Positions 1 to 11,765 of a stretch of DNA of 64,000 nucleotides are shown here, piece by piece. Within the stretch, counting starts at the first letter, position 1. Each line of letters begins with the position of its first letter. The position numbers and the translations under genes are program-made. The notes beneath the pieces were generated by a model. The model saw only the letters and a program-made list of their open reading frames with translations. It did not search any database and was not told the origin of the DNA. This DNA comes from Agaricus subrufescens (Eukaryota > Basidiomycota > Agaricomycetes > Agaricales > Agaricaceae): assembly GCA_029945375.1 (NCBI GenBank), contig CM057058.1, positions 4,030,001 through 4,094,000 of the forward strand, given 5' to 3'.

Positions 1-1813
1 GGGGTGTGTGACTGGGTTGTCAATTTATCTTGTTCTTCTGGCATTCAGTGCATCCTGTCATGAATCTTTTGACATCCGTTTTGATCATGGGCCACCAGAA
101 AGTTTGTTTTACGAGTTTGAGCATGTGGTAGGATCCAGGATGTCCAATGTCAGGTGGGTTGTGGTGGTCCAGGAGTATGGATTCTCTGAGTCTAGGTTTG
201 TCTGGTACATAGATCTTTCCATTTTGATAAGTAACTCTGTTTTCTTCCCAGAATTGGTCAGGTCATTTATTTCTTTCTTGAGTGATGTGGTGTTCCAGAT
301 AGGGGGAGTTTTTGATCTGTTTTAAGATATCAGGGGCTGTGGATATAGAGAAGTTTCGATTTAGGAAGATGGTGGTTTCTAGTGAGGTGGGAATTTCAGA
401 TAGGGTTTGTAGGATTATGCAGTCTTTGAATATTTCAATTTGGGTTTCTTCTTTGGGGGAGTCATGTTGGAAAAGTCTGGATAAAATATTGGCCTTGATG
501 TTTGTTTTTCCTGGAATGTGTCAAAGTAAGTAATCATATTCTTGGAGCATGAGATACCATCTGGCTTGGTGGGCATTCAGTTTTTGTGGTTCACGGAAAT
601 ATTTGAGATTTTCATGATTGGTCCAGATTTCAAACTGATGTTTGGCGTCTAACAGGTAATGTCTCCAGTTCTTGATTGCTTTGACAATGACAAGGAGTTC
701 TTTGTCATAGATTTCGTAGTTCTTTTCTGCATTGGTGAGGGCTTTAGACATGAAGGCGACTGGGTGCCATTTTCCTTCTTGTTCTTGGGACAGGACCACT
801 CCAATTCCTACATTGGATGCATCAGTTTTGAGTCTGAATTTTCCTTTGTTATTGGGTAAGGCTAGGATGGGTTCATTTGTGATGGCAGTCTTGATGGCTT
901 CAAAGGCATTTTGCTCCTTGGTGGTCCATTTCCAGGGTTTTGGTACTTTACCTCCCTTCAAGGCATTGAGCAGTGCAGCAAGAGTGCTAAAGTCCTGGAT
1001 GAAACATCAGTAAAAGTTTGCAAAGCCTATGAACTGTTCAATGTCCTTTATGCAGGTCGGCATTTTCCAGTTTCGAACTGGTTTGACTTTTTCGGATTCC
1101 ATGCTTGCTTGGCCATCGCCGATGACTGTCCCAAGCATTGAGATTCAGGTTGTGTTGAATTTGCATTTGGTTCATTTGAAGCATAGGTTGTTCTCGTCTG
1201 CTATTTTTAGGAAGTCATCTATGTAATTGACTAGTGAGCTGTCTTGGATCATTTTGCAGAAGATGGTGGTCATCCAGTGGGAGAAGGTAGCTGGTGAGTT
1301 GCACATTCTGAAGAACATTACCATGGGTTTGAAAAGTCTGCAATTAGTGAGGATTGCACCTTTCCATTTGTCTCCTTCCTTGATCTGCACGTTGTTATAT
1401 CCCCAGATGATATCAAGTTTATTGAAATATTAGGCATGTTTCAGTTTCCCGATTACTTTGCTGATCAGTGGTAAGGGGGTCTTGTCCTTGATGGTGACCG
1501 TGTTGAGTTTTCTGTAGTCCTGGCATAATCTCAGTGATCTGTCTTTCTTGGGAACAAAAAAGCATGGGGCAGCATAAGGGCTTTTGGATGGTTGGATACG
1601 TTTAGTGGCAAGGTTTTTGTCCAGGAATTTATTGAGTTCTATTTCTTCCTTTGGGGTCATTTCATAGACTTTGGCATCAATTTCGGTAGGGGCGTCCGGT
1701 AGTAGGTTGACTTCATGGTCCCATTGGGTTCGTTTGGGCAGTTTGTCGAAGTTCTTTCGGTTGAAAAGATGGGTATAGGGTTGCATGTAGTCTGGTAGAT
1801 CAAGGGGGTTCAT
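1..1813 (-). pseudogene. gypsy-1 pol: RT, RNase H and start of integrase
   Basis: Three open blocks (1813-1430, 1390-1172, 961-521) plus sequence to the left edge make up one broken pol reading frame. The first has the RT start, including RLCQDYRKLN. The second has the catalytic box NYIDDFL. The third is RNase H, opening with a Pro-Trp-Lys-rich segment and carrying the acidic TDAS motif. At 170-25 the minus strand reads an integrase H2C2 zinc-binding motif (HH..., then CTEC), followed by an in-frame TGA. The frame changes near 1170, 1410 and 1000. The integrase DDE core is beyond the edge. Confidence 0.85.
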
Positions 1814-1864
1814 GGGGTTGGGTTCCTTTTCTTCTTCAAAGTCTTCCCATTTGGTTTGGAGGCG

Positions 1865-2220
1865 TCATAGGTGTTCTGGTAGTGAGAAATTGGTATGTTT
1901 GGTTGAACATTTGGGTGGGCATCTTGAAAAGGTCACAGTTCCTTTGTACCAGTTGATTTCTGGGTTGTGTTTGATTAGCCAGTCATGTCCAATGAAGATG
2001 TCCACTGAGTCCAGTTCAGCAACTACTGCGTTGATTGATTCTTGGTGTCCTTCAATGTTTAAGTCTAGGTTAACAAATTTGGTGTTGGGTTCTTTTCCGC
2101 TTGGGGTTCCGTTGGCATTGGTCACTAGAATGGGTTGTTTGAGTTTATGGGTGGGGATCTTTTGCTTGTGAACCATTCATTTGTCGATGCAGGTGTGTGT
2201 ACATCCAGAGTCAAGCATGG
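1865..2220 (-). pseudogene. gypsy-1 aspartic protease
   Basis: The minus strand at 2212-2204 reads D-S-G, the active-site triplet of retroviral-type aspartic proteases, inside TMLDSGCTHTCID. A TGA follows and the frame then reopens (2176-1865), with FIGHDWLIKHNPEINW near the end, a typical protease C-terminal region of gypsy polyproteins. It lies between Gag and RT as expected. The stop after DSG makes it inactive. Confidence 0.75.
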
Positions 2221-2327
2221 TTTTGGCTTGGAATGTTTCTCCATTGGGTTTGGTGATTTCGGGTTTGAGTAGTAACTCCTGCACTCCTAGTTGTTTCTGG
2301 GGGCAAACATATCGATTTCTCATACGA

Positions 2328-3479
2328 CTAGATACATTGGTTCATGAGTTCATGCCTACTCCGAACCTTTGGGAAAATCCTGCTGAGTTCCTTCAACATT
2401 TCCTTCCTCTCTGGAGGTGATGGCATGGATCTTGGTTTGTTTCTTGGGGCTTTGGCAGACTTTGGTGATATGGCCCGGTTTGCCACAGTTATAGCATTCG
2501 ATGTTAGATCTGTACAATCCAGATCAGCATTCCTTCTTGATGTGTCCAAATTTGCCGCATTTAAGGCATTTGGGCTTTCCATCGGTGGACCACTCCAGCT
2601 TTCTGGCTCCGATCTCCATGGGTTGTCCATCTCCTCCATATGTGACTCCAGTAGTGGTACACTGATCATTTCTTTGTTTCTTGGTGGATTCCCAGCCTTT
2701 TCCTACAGATCCTATGGTGGTGATCCATCCTTTGAGGGAAGTGGGAATGGCGGATGGGGGATATCCTAAAATAGTGTGGATGACATCTGATCTGGTATGC
2801 TGTTTCAGGAGGTAGAGCATGTGATCTTCACTAGATTTAGATTGATGGACAAGAGTGGTGAACTTGACAAGGAAGTTGTTGGTGTGAAGGTTTCCTTGTT
2901 TGAAGGTTTCAATGTTGGCTTTAGCAATCTGTTGCTCATCTCCAGGTGAGAAGGCTTCCACAATTTCTTCAGCAAAGATTTTCCAATCTGCAGTGTTGTT
3001 GGACTTGATGATCTTGTTTTCCCACTGTTTGGCAAACCATCCTGGGATTTCTCCTCTTAAATGGTTGGTGATGAGAAGAATTTTTGAGTTAGCGTCGTCG
3101 TATTTGCTGAATTTGAGGAAAATTTCCATTCCTCTCCACCAGTCATTGAATTTGTTTCTATCTCCATTGAAGAATCCTGGTTCCATAACATCCTTGTGGT
3201 TGATTGCATTGGTTGTCTTGGTTTTGGTGTTGTTGCTTGCCATTTCTCTTAGTTCTAGTTCTTTGAGTTCTCTTGCTAGTCGATTTAGGTCTTTGTCGAG
3301 TGGCATGTTCTTCGGTATTTGTGCTGGGTCTGGTTCTTCTGTTTCCTGGTCGTTGTTTTCAGATGAGGGTTCTGTTTCCTGGTCGTCCTCGTGTCTGAGG
3401 ATTTCAAATCTGTTTCTGCTTCGGTGTCCTTCATAGAAAAGTGTTTCAAAAAGAATATTTCTGTGTCATCTGTGCTCAT
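2328..3479 (-). pseudogene. gypsy-1 Gag
   Basis: The longest block (3306-2524, 260 aa) has a Gag-like helical domain, with GWFAKQWENK and FSPGDE within it. It ends in a CX2CX4HX4C zinc knuckle, CLKCGKFGHIKKEC, which binds RNA during packaging. A separate frame at 3479-3285 supplies a charged N-terminus, and 2669-2328 carries the remainder after a frameshift. The knuckle ends right at a TGA. Confidence 0.8.
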
Positions 3480-3555
3480 ATAGTGAGCCTAGCGGGTTCC
3501 TGCCTCAATAACTAGAGGTCTTTCTGCAAGGTGAGCTTTACGACACTTTACCAAA

Positions 3556-3850
3556 TGTTACAACCTTATAGTGATTAGCTCAGGTTGCAACTTAAGGCAA
3601 AGACTTGAGGGCAATAAGGGAATATAGTGAGTTGGTAAAGTGTAAGGAAATACAGAGTATAACTACACTACTTATAGAAGAGTCAACTACCTAATAATAG
3701 AAGGAAGAGTCGGGCTGAGTAAGTATACCCGAGGTGTCTGACTAATGGTGGGAGCGGTGCTGAGTAAACATGAGAGACAAGTATGCGAATAAGGAAGTGG
3801 TAGCATATGGTCCTGGGTCAGGGGGACAATAACAGAAATAGATCGTAACA
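3556..3850 (-). repeat. gypsy-1 5' LTR
   Basis: On the plus strand it opens TGTTACAACC and ends GATCGTAACA. It matches the reverse complement of the solo LTR at 53208-53500 over its length, including the stretch with the words for cttgccc and cttatt. It sits directly upstream (in element sense) of Gag with a ~75 bp leader between. The 5 bp beyond it (3851-3855, ggtac) would be the target duplication, but the partner is outside the window. Confidence 0.8.
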
Positions 3851-3959
3851 GGTACTCTACAACAGAAATGTGAAGGATGTTCTCTATACAACAAAGGGGC
3901 TTAATTTGGTTGAGGACCAGACACCTTACTAGTCAGGGGATGTGGTTGCTTTAGCTTTG

Positions 3960-6911
3960 GCATTCAGGTGGAATGGGTTGATGCCTGAACAGCTTGTAAA
4001 CCCACCTTCCCACATCTTTGACATGCCTTCAGGTTTACTGTGGGCATTAGTTCACCTTCTTGAAGTAAGCCAGGGTCCACTGAGTCAGTGGTGTCATAAG
4101 GAGAATGGGGTGGAATGACAGGTGCTTGAACAACTGTAGTGTGAGGGTCTGAGCCAGAGGAGGGAGCTGCAGCTGGACAGGCATGCTGTTCTGGAGACCT
4201 AGCAAGGTGGAACTCTGGCTGTGGAGTGTTAGATGGACAGACACTATAGCCAGTTTGGTTCAATATAAAGTGTGATCAGAACCTTGATTATTTTAATAAA
4301 AGAATACCTTACCTTACAGGGGCACCATCAAGATGGGCTGTGATAGTTTCCACAAGTGAATCTGGCACATCAGCTGCTTGATCAATGATAGTTGGTTCAC
4401 TTCCCTGGGAAATGTGATTAGAACTTCAACTTGGCAAATAGAAAAGAAAAAAACTCACGTTGTGGGAAATGCTAAAAGGGGGCCATTAAGGGGGGCTGTG
4501 ACAGGTTCTACAGGGATCAAAATAGTATGACCTGAAGGAGTGAATACTAAAGAGTAATGACTGATATATACTTGATGCTTACTGGGAAGAGCAGTGTCAG
4601 CAACAACTGTGAAGTGGCCACTCATATAGCTATTGTAGCATTCTGTGAAAGGTTGGCAACACTCAATGAAACCATTGTCATTGCTGATCATGGAACTGGA
4701 TTTGCAATGAGTATAATTCTGATTAAGGGAAATACAGCTCACTTTTTTTCCTGAATCTGGTTTGAGGACTTGCGATAGGCAATGGTCATGAAACACACTG
4801 CATCACTGTGCTGCCTGTGCTCCCACCCTAAGAGCTCTCATACCGCTTTGGTAATTTTGCCACATAACTCATCTTGCGAACTATATATATTATTGTTCAA
4901 TTAGATAGATCCAACAATAGAGATCTAATAAAAAGGGACTCATGCAAATATTTCTGCTCTCGAGGGGGGAAGGAGTCACTTCACAACTTCATCATTGACC
5001 TGGGATTGAAATTGCTTGCATTCATTGATGGACAACAAATCAACTTTCTTCTTGACTGCCCAATTCCATTGCCACAGATAGTTGGGAGGTGCTTTTCCAT
5101 CAGGCCCTCTTATTGAGGATATAGGCTTGTTGTGGAAAAGTAAGATCATTAATTAGTATGGTTGTAATGAACAGGGGACATGGTAAAGGTTGAACATGTT
5201 AGCTCATAGCAGTGAAGCTTGAAATACTACATACCTTGCCATCCTCATCTGTAATTCCACACTTGTTACAAAAATGAGGAATGGCAACTGTGTCGATCCA
5301 TGATGTGAGTGCATTGTATGGGGATGACCCATTGCGCATGTCAACAGCATGATGTATATCAAAACATTTGTCAAGTAGTTCACCAAGTATAGTGGTATCA
5401 GCAGAACTAAGTGGCTGCACACCACTCAAGTTGAGTCTACCCATGTCAAGCTGCACATGTGAGGTGAAAGTGAACAAACAAATGGATGGATTGAGTGGGG
5501 AAGAATGGGGAGGTTCAGGCCATGGAGTGGGATATAACAAAGAGGAAGGCGAGTAATATTTGCGATGCAACCCAATACAGACCTTGAAAATTGGACGCCC
5601 AGATGGTTGTCCAACATCTGGTCTCAGCAAGATCTTGTATTCCAAGCCTACCGCCAATTTGCTCCTGGTGCTTCATGTTAGAAGCAAATAGATGACTATG
5701 GAATTTAAAAATTTCATGTGTCCCATGTATTGTTTCTTGGAGATCTAATATCTCTTTGGAATATTTAGTAATAAGCCCACTGCCACTAATTGTTCCTGGT
5801 GTTGCTCAACATATGTCAGAAGGAAACACAAACCTTGATTTTATTGAATTGTTAATGGCAATCTGCAAAATCTGATTGTGCCACAATCTCAATTCAAAGC
5901 CATGCTTGCTCTTGACCTCTTTGAGGGATAATGAAACCACAGTTCAGTGTCAATTTGAAATATTCGAGCATTTGGCTGGGCACAAAAAATTCAACTACAG
6001 TCACTATTGGCATTGCCTAATTAAGAAACAAACATTCCAAATTGGGAACTCAAGCCCGCCATGCCTTCCCCTCCACCCTCCCACATTCTTCATTTCTCTC
6101 AAATCAAACAGCATTAGATGTCTCATCAGCAACCAGACTATCAATCCTCAACATCAACCTGGGGGTTGCCCTTGGCTTTGGCCTCAGAGATTGACACACC
6201 TGAATCAAGGCTTGAAATTCTGCATTGGTCTCGAGAAGTTCTTGAATGAGAATAGTATGTGGTCCAAAATAGATGCAATCATACTGTCTAAACTGTGGGA
6301 ATGAGGTCAATGATAAACAAGGGAGAAAATACAACTACTTACAAAAGAGAACCATCTACTGGCATTGGTCAGAAGAGGATCGGTCTGGCTTGTACAAAGC
6401 CTCTTAGACCTCAACAGATGTTTCTGACACAAAGATGCAACAGGTGGAGGACTGGCTCATTTTTTGAGGAATCTGAGGATTTTTGCCTCATTCTTCTTTT
6501 GAAGGATAGTGACACTTTCCTGAGTTGACATAGAAGGTTGCATTGGGTTGAAGTTGAGACTCATGCAACATTTGATTAATATAAGTTACCAAAGGCCTTC
6601 ATCCATACTAGTTTTTTTGTGTTCAATCATGCAGACCTCAATGTGCAAAGTTCAATTTGTTGTTGATCATTTTGAAATTTTACATTCAGGGTCAGCGGAG
6701 ATCTCAGTCTCATTAAAATAATAATAATAGTAATTATAATTATAATTGAGAAAACTTGATTAATAATACATTTCATCATATTAAAAGTCCATCGTGCAAT
6801 ATCCTTTCCCCAGATCATGCAGTATATTCTTCTTGGAGGTGAGATGGTGGCCCTAGTTAGCCACAGTTCCATCCTCAAGGTTGAGGAATATTGGACGACT
6901 CTTACAGTCAA
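3960..6911 (-). pseudogene. decayed multi-exon hypothetical gene
   Basis: I do not recognise this gene. Coding-like minus-strand islands occur at about 6911-6780 (SRPIFLNLEDGTVAN), 6330-6105, 5657-5556, 5460-5240 (with CNKCG and a run ending DEDGKVC), 5116-4970 (GKAPPNYLWQWNWAVKKK), 4796-4470, 4405-4315 and 4263-3980. Several islands end in GTAAG- or GTATG-like donors, for example near 4310 and 5235, so they look like exons with short introns. Stops break some islands. It lies between gypsy-1 and the DIRS element and may be an old single-copy gene or a cargo of an unrecognised element. Confidence 0.4.
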
Positions 6912-7094
6912 AGATTGTCAGCCTGCAGAGAGTGAAACAAAGGACACACCATAAGCAGGTGTTGGTCTTTGCAGGCAATGCGTGATCATGAGACCAGCCC
7001 CCCCTTTCTCTTCTCCACCCCACTCAACCCATCCAGTGGGTCCATAGCCATTCTTTTCGTTCATTTCCATTCCTAGAATCCTCTATTCTCACAC
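6912..7094. other. intergenic DNA / probable 5' leader of DIRS element
   Basis: No ORF. It includes a C-rich stretch at 6994-7030 just before the DIRS Gag start. I could not define the left terminal repeat of the DIRS element here by eye. Confidence 0.3.
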
Positions 7095-8627
7095 ATGGAC
7101 CTCCCAGACTACACAGCCAAAGAATTTGCCAACCTACATGCTAATCTTTGCCAAACATTCAACATGACTGAACAAGATGCTGCAGACCACCTCACAGCAA
7201 CCTGGAGGGGCAGGAACCAGCAGCCCCAAGGGCAACAAGGAAACCCAGGAGGAGATAGACAGGAGGACCCCCTAAGGCCATGCAACAACAACCCCCTCAA
7301 TCCTCCCCCAGGCAACGAAGGCCGCCCCAACCCAGATCTTGCACCAGGCACAGGCAACATCCCACCTCCAGGCTCTCCCTCAGCAGCCCCAAAAAGAAAG
7401 AACTTTCTGAAATTCCATGACATGGGCATAATTCCCACTGACCAGAAGCTCAAACCATCAGAGCATGCCCTCTGCAAGCTCCATGCCTTCGACTATGTCA
7501 AACTATGGTACTTCACCCCCCAAGGCCAAGAAGCCACCATCAAGCACACCATTACTCTCCAGTCTGAAACCTTCTCCCTCACACAGTCCAAAAACAGCAT
7601 ATCCCTTCTCCCCTTGCGAAACTCCAACACCCCCAAAAGCATCATCATACGAGATGAAAACCTCTCCTTCCTGGAGATGGGTCACACCAAAAATGGCCTT
7701 ATCTCAAACATGGAAAAGTGTGGATGGGAACCACGCACCGTCCACATGTTCATGAAGTTCTACATGCTCCTCAACACCCATCCCATCAGAGACAAACCAC
7801 AAGGAGATCAGGCACTCATCATTTACCAAGCCCAGGCCCAGTGAGAGTGGCACCAAGAGATCGAACAAGGTCGCACTGCATTCAACATCGCTCAAATCAA
7901 CGAGCAACAACTTAAGAAGATTGCAGACTCCATCAGAGTCAAGGCATACAACCAAATGATGGATGTAAGTCTCTCCCCCCCCCCTTCTCCCCAGTCCAAA
8001 CCTTTACTCACCAACCACCTTTCCTCATTGTCTCTTCACTCAACCCCACACCTGGCCCTGCCCCACCCCACCCCGCCCTTCCCCCCCCCATTGTGCCACA
8101 CATCTCACAGCCCCTCTCACCATTTCAGCAAACATGTGACCCCACAGAACTTATCCCGCTTTCCCCCACCAGCCCAGCCACAAAGCCACCACAAGCACAT
8201 CCCCTCACATCACCACTGCTCCCCCTCACCACACCCGCCTCCTCCCAAGTGCAAGCGCAGCACATCTCCCCCCTCCTACTCCGAGGACGGAGAAGATAAG
8301 CCATGCAAGAAGAAGTCCTTTCTGTCAGCCACATCAGCCTCCAACACTGAGCTCAAATTGGTCTGCCCAATGTGCCTTGGGCACTGCCCCCACAATGTCG
8401 CAAACTGCAAAGCCTCAAGGTGCTGGGATGACCTTGATACCACAAGGTGCACCTGCACCTCAAAGGGACACCTCTGTGACCCCAAAGGCACCATCCTCTG
8501 CACTGACTGGCAGAAACCACAGGGCTGCAATGACAACACCCTGGCCCACATATCCAAACATTGATGCTCAGGGTGTGGCAGAGTGGATCATGGTGCTCAG
8601 AAGTGCCCTCAAGCACAGAATGCATAA
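7095..8627 (+). pseudogene. DIRS Gag-like protein with CCHC knuckle
   Basis: One frame runs from ATG 7095 to TAA 8625, broken only by TGA at 7842 and 8562. The N-terminal part is low complexity (Gln, Pro, Asn). The middle is basic and Ser/Pro-rich (~residues 290-400). Then comes a Cys-rich block (CPMCLGHCPHNVANC and following). After the second TGA follows a clean CX2CX4HX4C knuckle, CSGCGRVDHGAQKC. Both stops sit where an Arg codon would fit, consistent with CGA to TGA. The RT frame overlaps its end. Confidence 0.75.
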
Positions 8628-10548
8628 GCCCCTCACTCCATACCATGTTGCAGCCTGGGAACGCCTACTCAGGCTTCCAGGTCTCACAAACAGATACCCT
8701 GGTCTCGTTTTGATGTTAAGTAATGGTTTTCATGCTGGCATACCAGCCATATCAGTATCGTACTCCCCATTGAACAATGTCTCCACAGAGGAGCATTGTA
8801 ATGCCTTTTGTAATATCATTCAAATAGAACTTCAGAAGAACCGCTACATTGGCCCAGCCACTAAGTCTCAAATTGAGACCCTGATAGGCCCCTTCCAATC
8901 CTCACCCCTTAGCGTCATACCCAAGCCCAACAAACCGGGCAAATACCAACTAATTCAGAACCTCTCCCACCCCCACAATCCAGCAAGAGGCATCACATCA
9001 ATCAACCATCACATCAATTCAACACTTTACCCATGCACATGGGGCACCTTCAGAACCATCTCTCTCATAATAGAAACCCTACCTCCCGGATCTGAAGCAG
9101 CAGTCCAGGATGTAAAAGAGGCATATAGAACTATCCCTCTCCACCACTTGCAATGGCCAGGCATGGTAGTTAAGTTGCAGGGCAAGGATCAATATGCCAT
9201 AGACTCCCAAAATGCCTTCGGCCTAGCCTCAGGCGCAGGAGTCTATGGGATGGTAGCAGATGCTGGAGCGGATATAATGAGAGCCAAAGGATTAGGCCCC
9301 ATATCCAAATGGGTAGACAATCATGTCTTCTTCAGAATCTGCTGCACCCACCTCACCCAGTTCAACCAAACCAGAGAAAGCCAAGCACTTGCCATAGCCC
9401 AAAATGGGGGCAAACTTCACAGCAAGGGGAGGCTGTGGTACAAGGGCCAGTCTCACAAAAATGGAAAATTTGAGGAATTTGATGAAGACCATTCCATGCC
9501 AATAATAGACCTCGCTAGAACTTCACCACACTCATCCCATGATGCACTTTTCACATATGCAATGCAAGACATTGACGAAATATCATCACAACTGGGAATT
9601 CCGTGGGAATTGGAAAAAGACTCCCCATTCACCTTGTCTTTCACATTCATAGATCTCACCTGGAACTTGACTGACAGATCAGTCTCTCTTCCTGAAGCCA
9701 AGAGAAAGAAATACAGAGACACCATAGATCAGTGGAACTGCACCAGCACACACAACCTCAACAAGGCAGAGAAGCTTCACAGTAAACTACTTCACACCTC
9801 CTTAGTTATCACACATGGCAGGCCATATTTAACCAGCATTGAGGCCTTTCTTGGCGTCTTCCATGATTCCCTGTTCAAACCTCGCACCCCCCCCAAGTCC
9901 CTACACACAGACCTCATCTGGTGGATCTCCACCCTCCAAAACCCCAGCCTTGCCAGACCAATCCACCCCACTATTATCGTCATTGACCTATCAGACTTCT
10001 CCAATGCCAGTTCCGAAGTTGGGATGGGAATTGTCCTGGGCCAGAGGTGGCAAGCCTGGAGACTTGTCCCAGGGTGGAACTACCCAGGCACAGGCAGAGA
10101 CATTGGCTGGGCAGAAGCAACAGCCTTCCTCTTCCTGGCTACAACTGTGGCCCACCTCCACCCCAGCAGAGGTCACTTCTGGCTTTTTGGTGACAACACA
10201 GGTGTTGTCAAAGGCTGGTGGAAGGGACATAGTCAAAACAGAGCCACTAACGAAGTCTTCAAGCTGGTCAATCAGCTCAGTGCTACCTCAGGATCACTTT
10301 TCTACACAAAATATGTTGCCACAAACTGCAACCCCACTGATGACCCATCTCGAGGCATCTACAGACCTAGCAGCCTTCTCTTCCCACCCATTCCCATTCC
10401 TCCCTCTATGCAGGAACTCATCGTGGACTTTGACCACCCCCTACTACCGATCGAAAGGTCAATGGAAGCCACAGGATCCCTCCCCACTGCAAAGCCAAAA
10501 CCTCAGCAAAGTCTCACCCTCCCCGATGCCCAGCCCCCCCCCAAATAA
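8377..10548 (+). CDS. DIRS reverse transcriptase-RNase H
   Basis: An uninterrupted frame of up to 723 codons. The first ~60 codons overlap the Gag frame and are probably not used from ATG 8377. RT begins near 8570. RT landmarks are SVIPKPNKPGKYQLIQNLS, EAAVQDVKEAYRTIPL, and AFGLASGAGVYGMVADAGA. The catalytic box, expected as V-D-D, reads W-V-D-N (SKWVDNHVFF, ~9310), so the second aspartate is lost. RNase H follows (~9960-10350) with acidic residues in VIDLSDFS, GWAEATA, LFGDNTG and PTDDPSRG. Start and stop are open, but the D-to-N change should kill polymerase activity. Confidence 0.85.
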   Translation: MGTAPTMSQTAKPQGAGMTLIPQGAPAPQRDTSVTPKAPSSALTGRNHRAAMTTPWPTYPNIDAQGVAEWIMVLRSALKHRMHKPLTPYHVAAWERLLRLPGLTNRYPGLVLMLSNGFHAGIPAISVSYSPLNNVSTEEHCNAFCNIIQIELQKNRYIGPATKSQIETLIGPFQSSPLSVIPKPNKPGKYQLIQNLSHPHNPARGITSINHHINSTLYPCTWGTFRTISLIIETLPPGSEAAVQDVKEAYRTIPLHHLQWPGMVVKLQGKDQYAIDSQNAFGLASGAGVYGMVADAGADIMRAKGLGPISKWVDNHVFFRICCTHLTQFNQTRESQALAIAQNGGKLHSKGRLWYKGQSHKNGKFEEFDEDHSMPIIDLARTSPHSSHDALFTYAMQDIDEISSQLGIPWELEKDSPFTLSFTFIDLTWNLTDRSVSLPEAKRKKYRDTIDQWNCTSTHNLNKAEKLHSKLLHTSLVITHGRPYLTSIEAFLGVFHDSLFKPRTPPKSLHTDLIWWISTLQNPSLARPIHPTIIVIDLSDFSNASSEVGMGIVLGQRWQAWRLVPGWNYPGTGRDIGWAEATAFLFLATTVAHLHPSRGHFWLFGDNTGVVKGWWKGHSQNRATNEVFKLVNQLSATSGSLFYTKYVATNCNPTDDPSRGIYRPSSLLFPPIPIPPSMQELIVDFDHPLLPIERSMEATGSLPTAKPKPQQSLTLPDAQPPPK

Positions 10549-10667
10549 CTTCACAAACAAAGTCCTCACCAGCTGGTCTGACTAGTGCTCCTGCCAAGTT
10601 TAATTCCCCACTACTGAAAACAACAACACACTCCCTTCCCTCCCCATCTCCCTACAGCCCTGCCCTT

Positions 10668-11765
10668 ATGCCCAACCCATCACCCCTCAGGCCTCACGTA
10701 CTTGCCAAAAAGAGGATCAGTAGCTGGGCCCCGCCTACACCAGCTCAGCCTAATCCTCTAGATGAAGAAGAAAGAGTAAGGCAGGTGATGGAAACCAGCT
10801 GGGATGACTCAACACTCACCACATATGGCACAGGACTCTTAACCTTCCATGTCTTCTGTGACCACAAGGGCATACCTGAGCCAGAAAGGGCACCCATCTT
10901 CCCCAATCTGCTCTCCATTTTCATCACAGCACTCACTGGCTCTTACTCTCAATCTACTATCACTAATTATATAGCTGGCCTCAGAGCTTGGCATACTCTC
11001 AACAGACTCGAATGGAAAGCCAACGACAAAGAAGTGAAGCTTCTTCTGAGAGCTGCCCAAAAATCCTCCCCCCTATCTGCCAAGAAGCAAAAGCACTCCC
11101 CCTTCACTGTCATAATAATCAAGGCTGTTCACACCCACCTGGACCTAAAGAACCCACTCCACATTGCATCCTTTGCCTGCCTCACCTCTGCTTTCTATGC
11201 TACAGCCAGGCTAGGAGAATTTACAGTCCCAAACCTTGCCACCTTTGACAAAGCAATACACCCCACTTGCACCAACCTCAAGTCAGTAGTCGACCACTCT
11301 GGCATCTCAACCACAATCCTGCATTTGCCAAAAACAAAGACCACTCCAAATGGCAAGGACGTCTACTGGATGGCACAAGAGGACATCACAGACCCCACAG
11401 CAGCCATAAAGGCGCACCTCATCTTAAACAACCCCCCACTCAATGCACACATCTTTGCATACCCCCATGCCAGTGGTTTCAGGCCTCTCACCAAGCACAA
11501 CTTCCTCAGTGTCATCAACACAACAGCAAAACAGGCAGGCATAGGATCTCTTCAAGGTCATGGCATTCGCATAGGCTCCACCCTGGAATACCTACTCTGA
11601 GGCCTGTTTTTTGAGGCCATGAAGACAAAAGGACGATGGGCAAGCAATGCATTTGCAGTCTACATAACCTGCCACGCTGAGATACTAGCCCAACACACTC
11701 ACCTTGGTGACATTCAGCACCCCCTAGCAGCACAACCATCTATTTCGAGGGCAAGAGACAGGTGA
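10668..11765 (+). pseudogene. DIRS tyrosine recombinase
   Basis: The frame opens at 10668 and is interrupted by TGA 11598-11600, then continues in frame to TGA 11763. The N-terminal SAM-like domain (WDDSTLTTYGTGLLTFHVFC) binds DNA. Catalytic residues of the family are visible: Arg in ATARLGEF, H-x-x-R in HGIRIG, then beyond the stop GRWAS and the nucleophile Tyr in AFAVY. The TGA sits between the H-x-x-R box and the Tyr, at a position where Arg is expected. Without readthrough the protein loses its nucleophile. Confidence 0.8.

Larger units (their letters stand above)
1..3850 (-). mobile_element. Ty3/gypsy element (gypsy-1), decayed, cut by left edge
   Basis: Minus-strand order from right to left is 5' LTR (3556-3850), Gag with one zinc knuckle, aspartic protease, RT, RNase H and the zinc-binding start of integrase. 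That order is the Ty3/gypsy order. The integrase core and 3' LTR lie outside the window. Every ORF is broken by stops and frameshifts, so this copy is dead. A solo LTR of the same family sits at 53208-53500. Confidence 0.9.

Noticed and set aside
7109..7477. 122-codon minus-strand ORF opposite DIRS Gag
   Set aside because: Shadow of the Pro/Gln-rich Gag frame.
8377..8379. ATG 8377 as the true start of the DIRS RT protein
   Set aside because: The first ~60 codons overlap the Cys-rich end of Gag in another frame and lack RT features.
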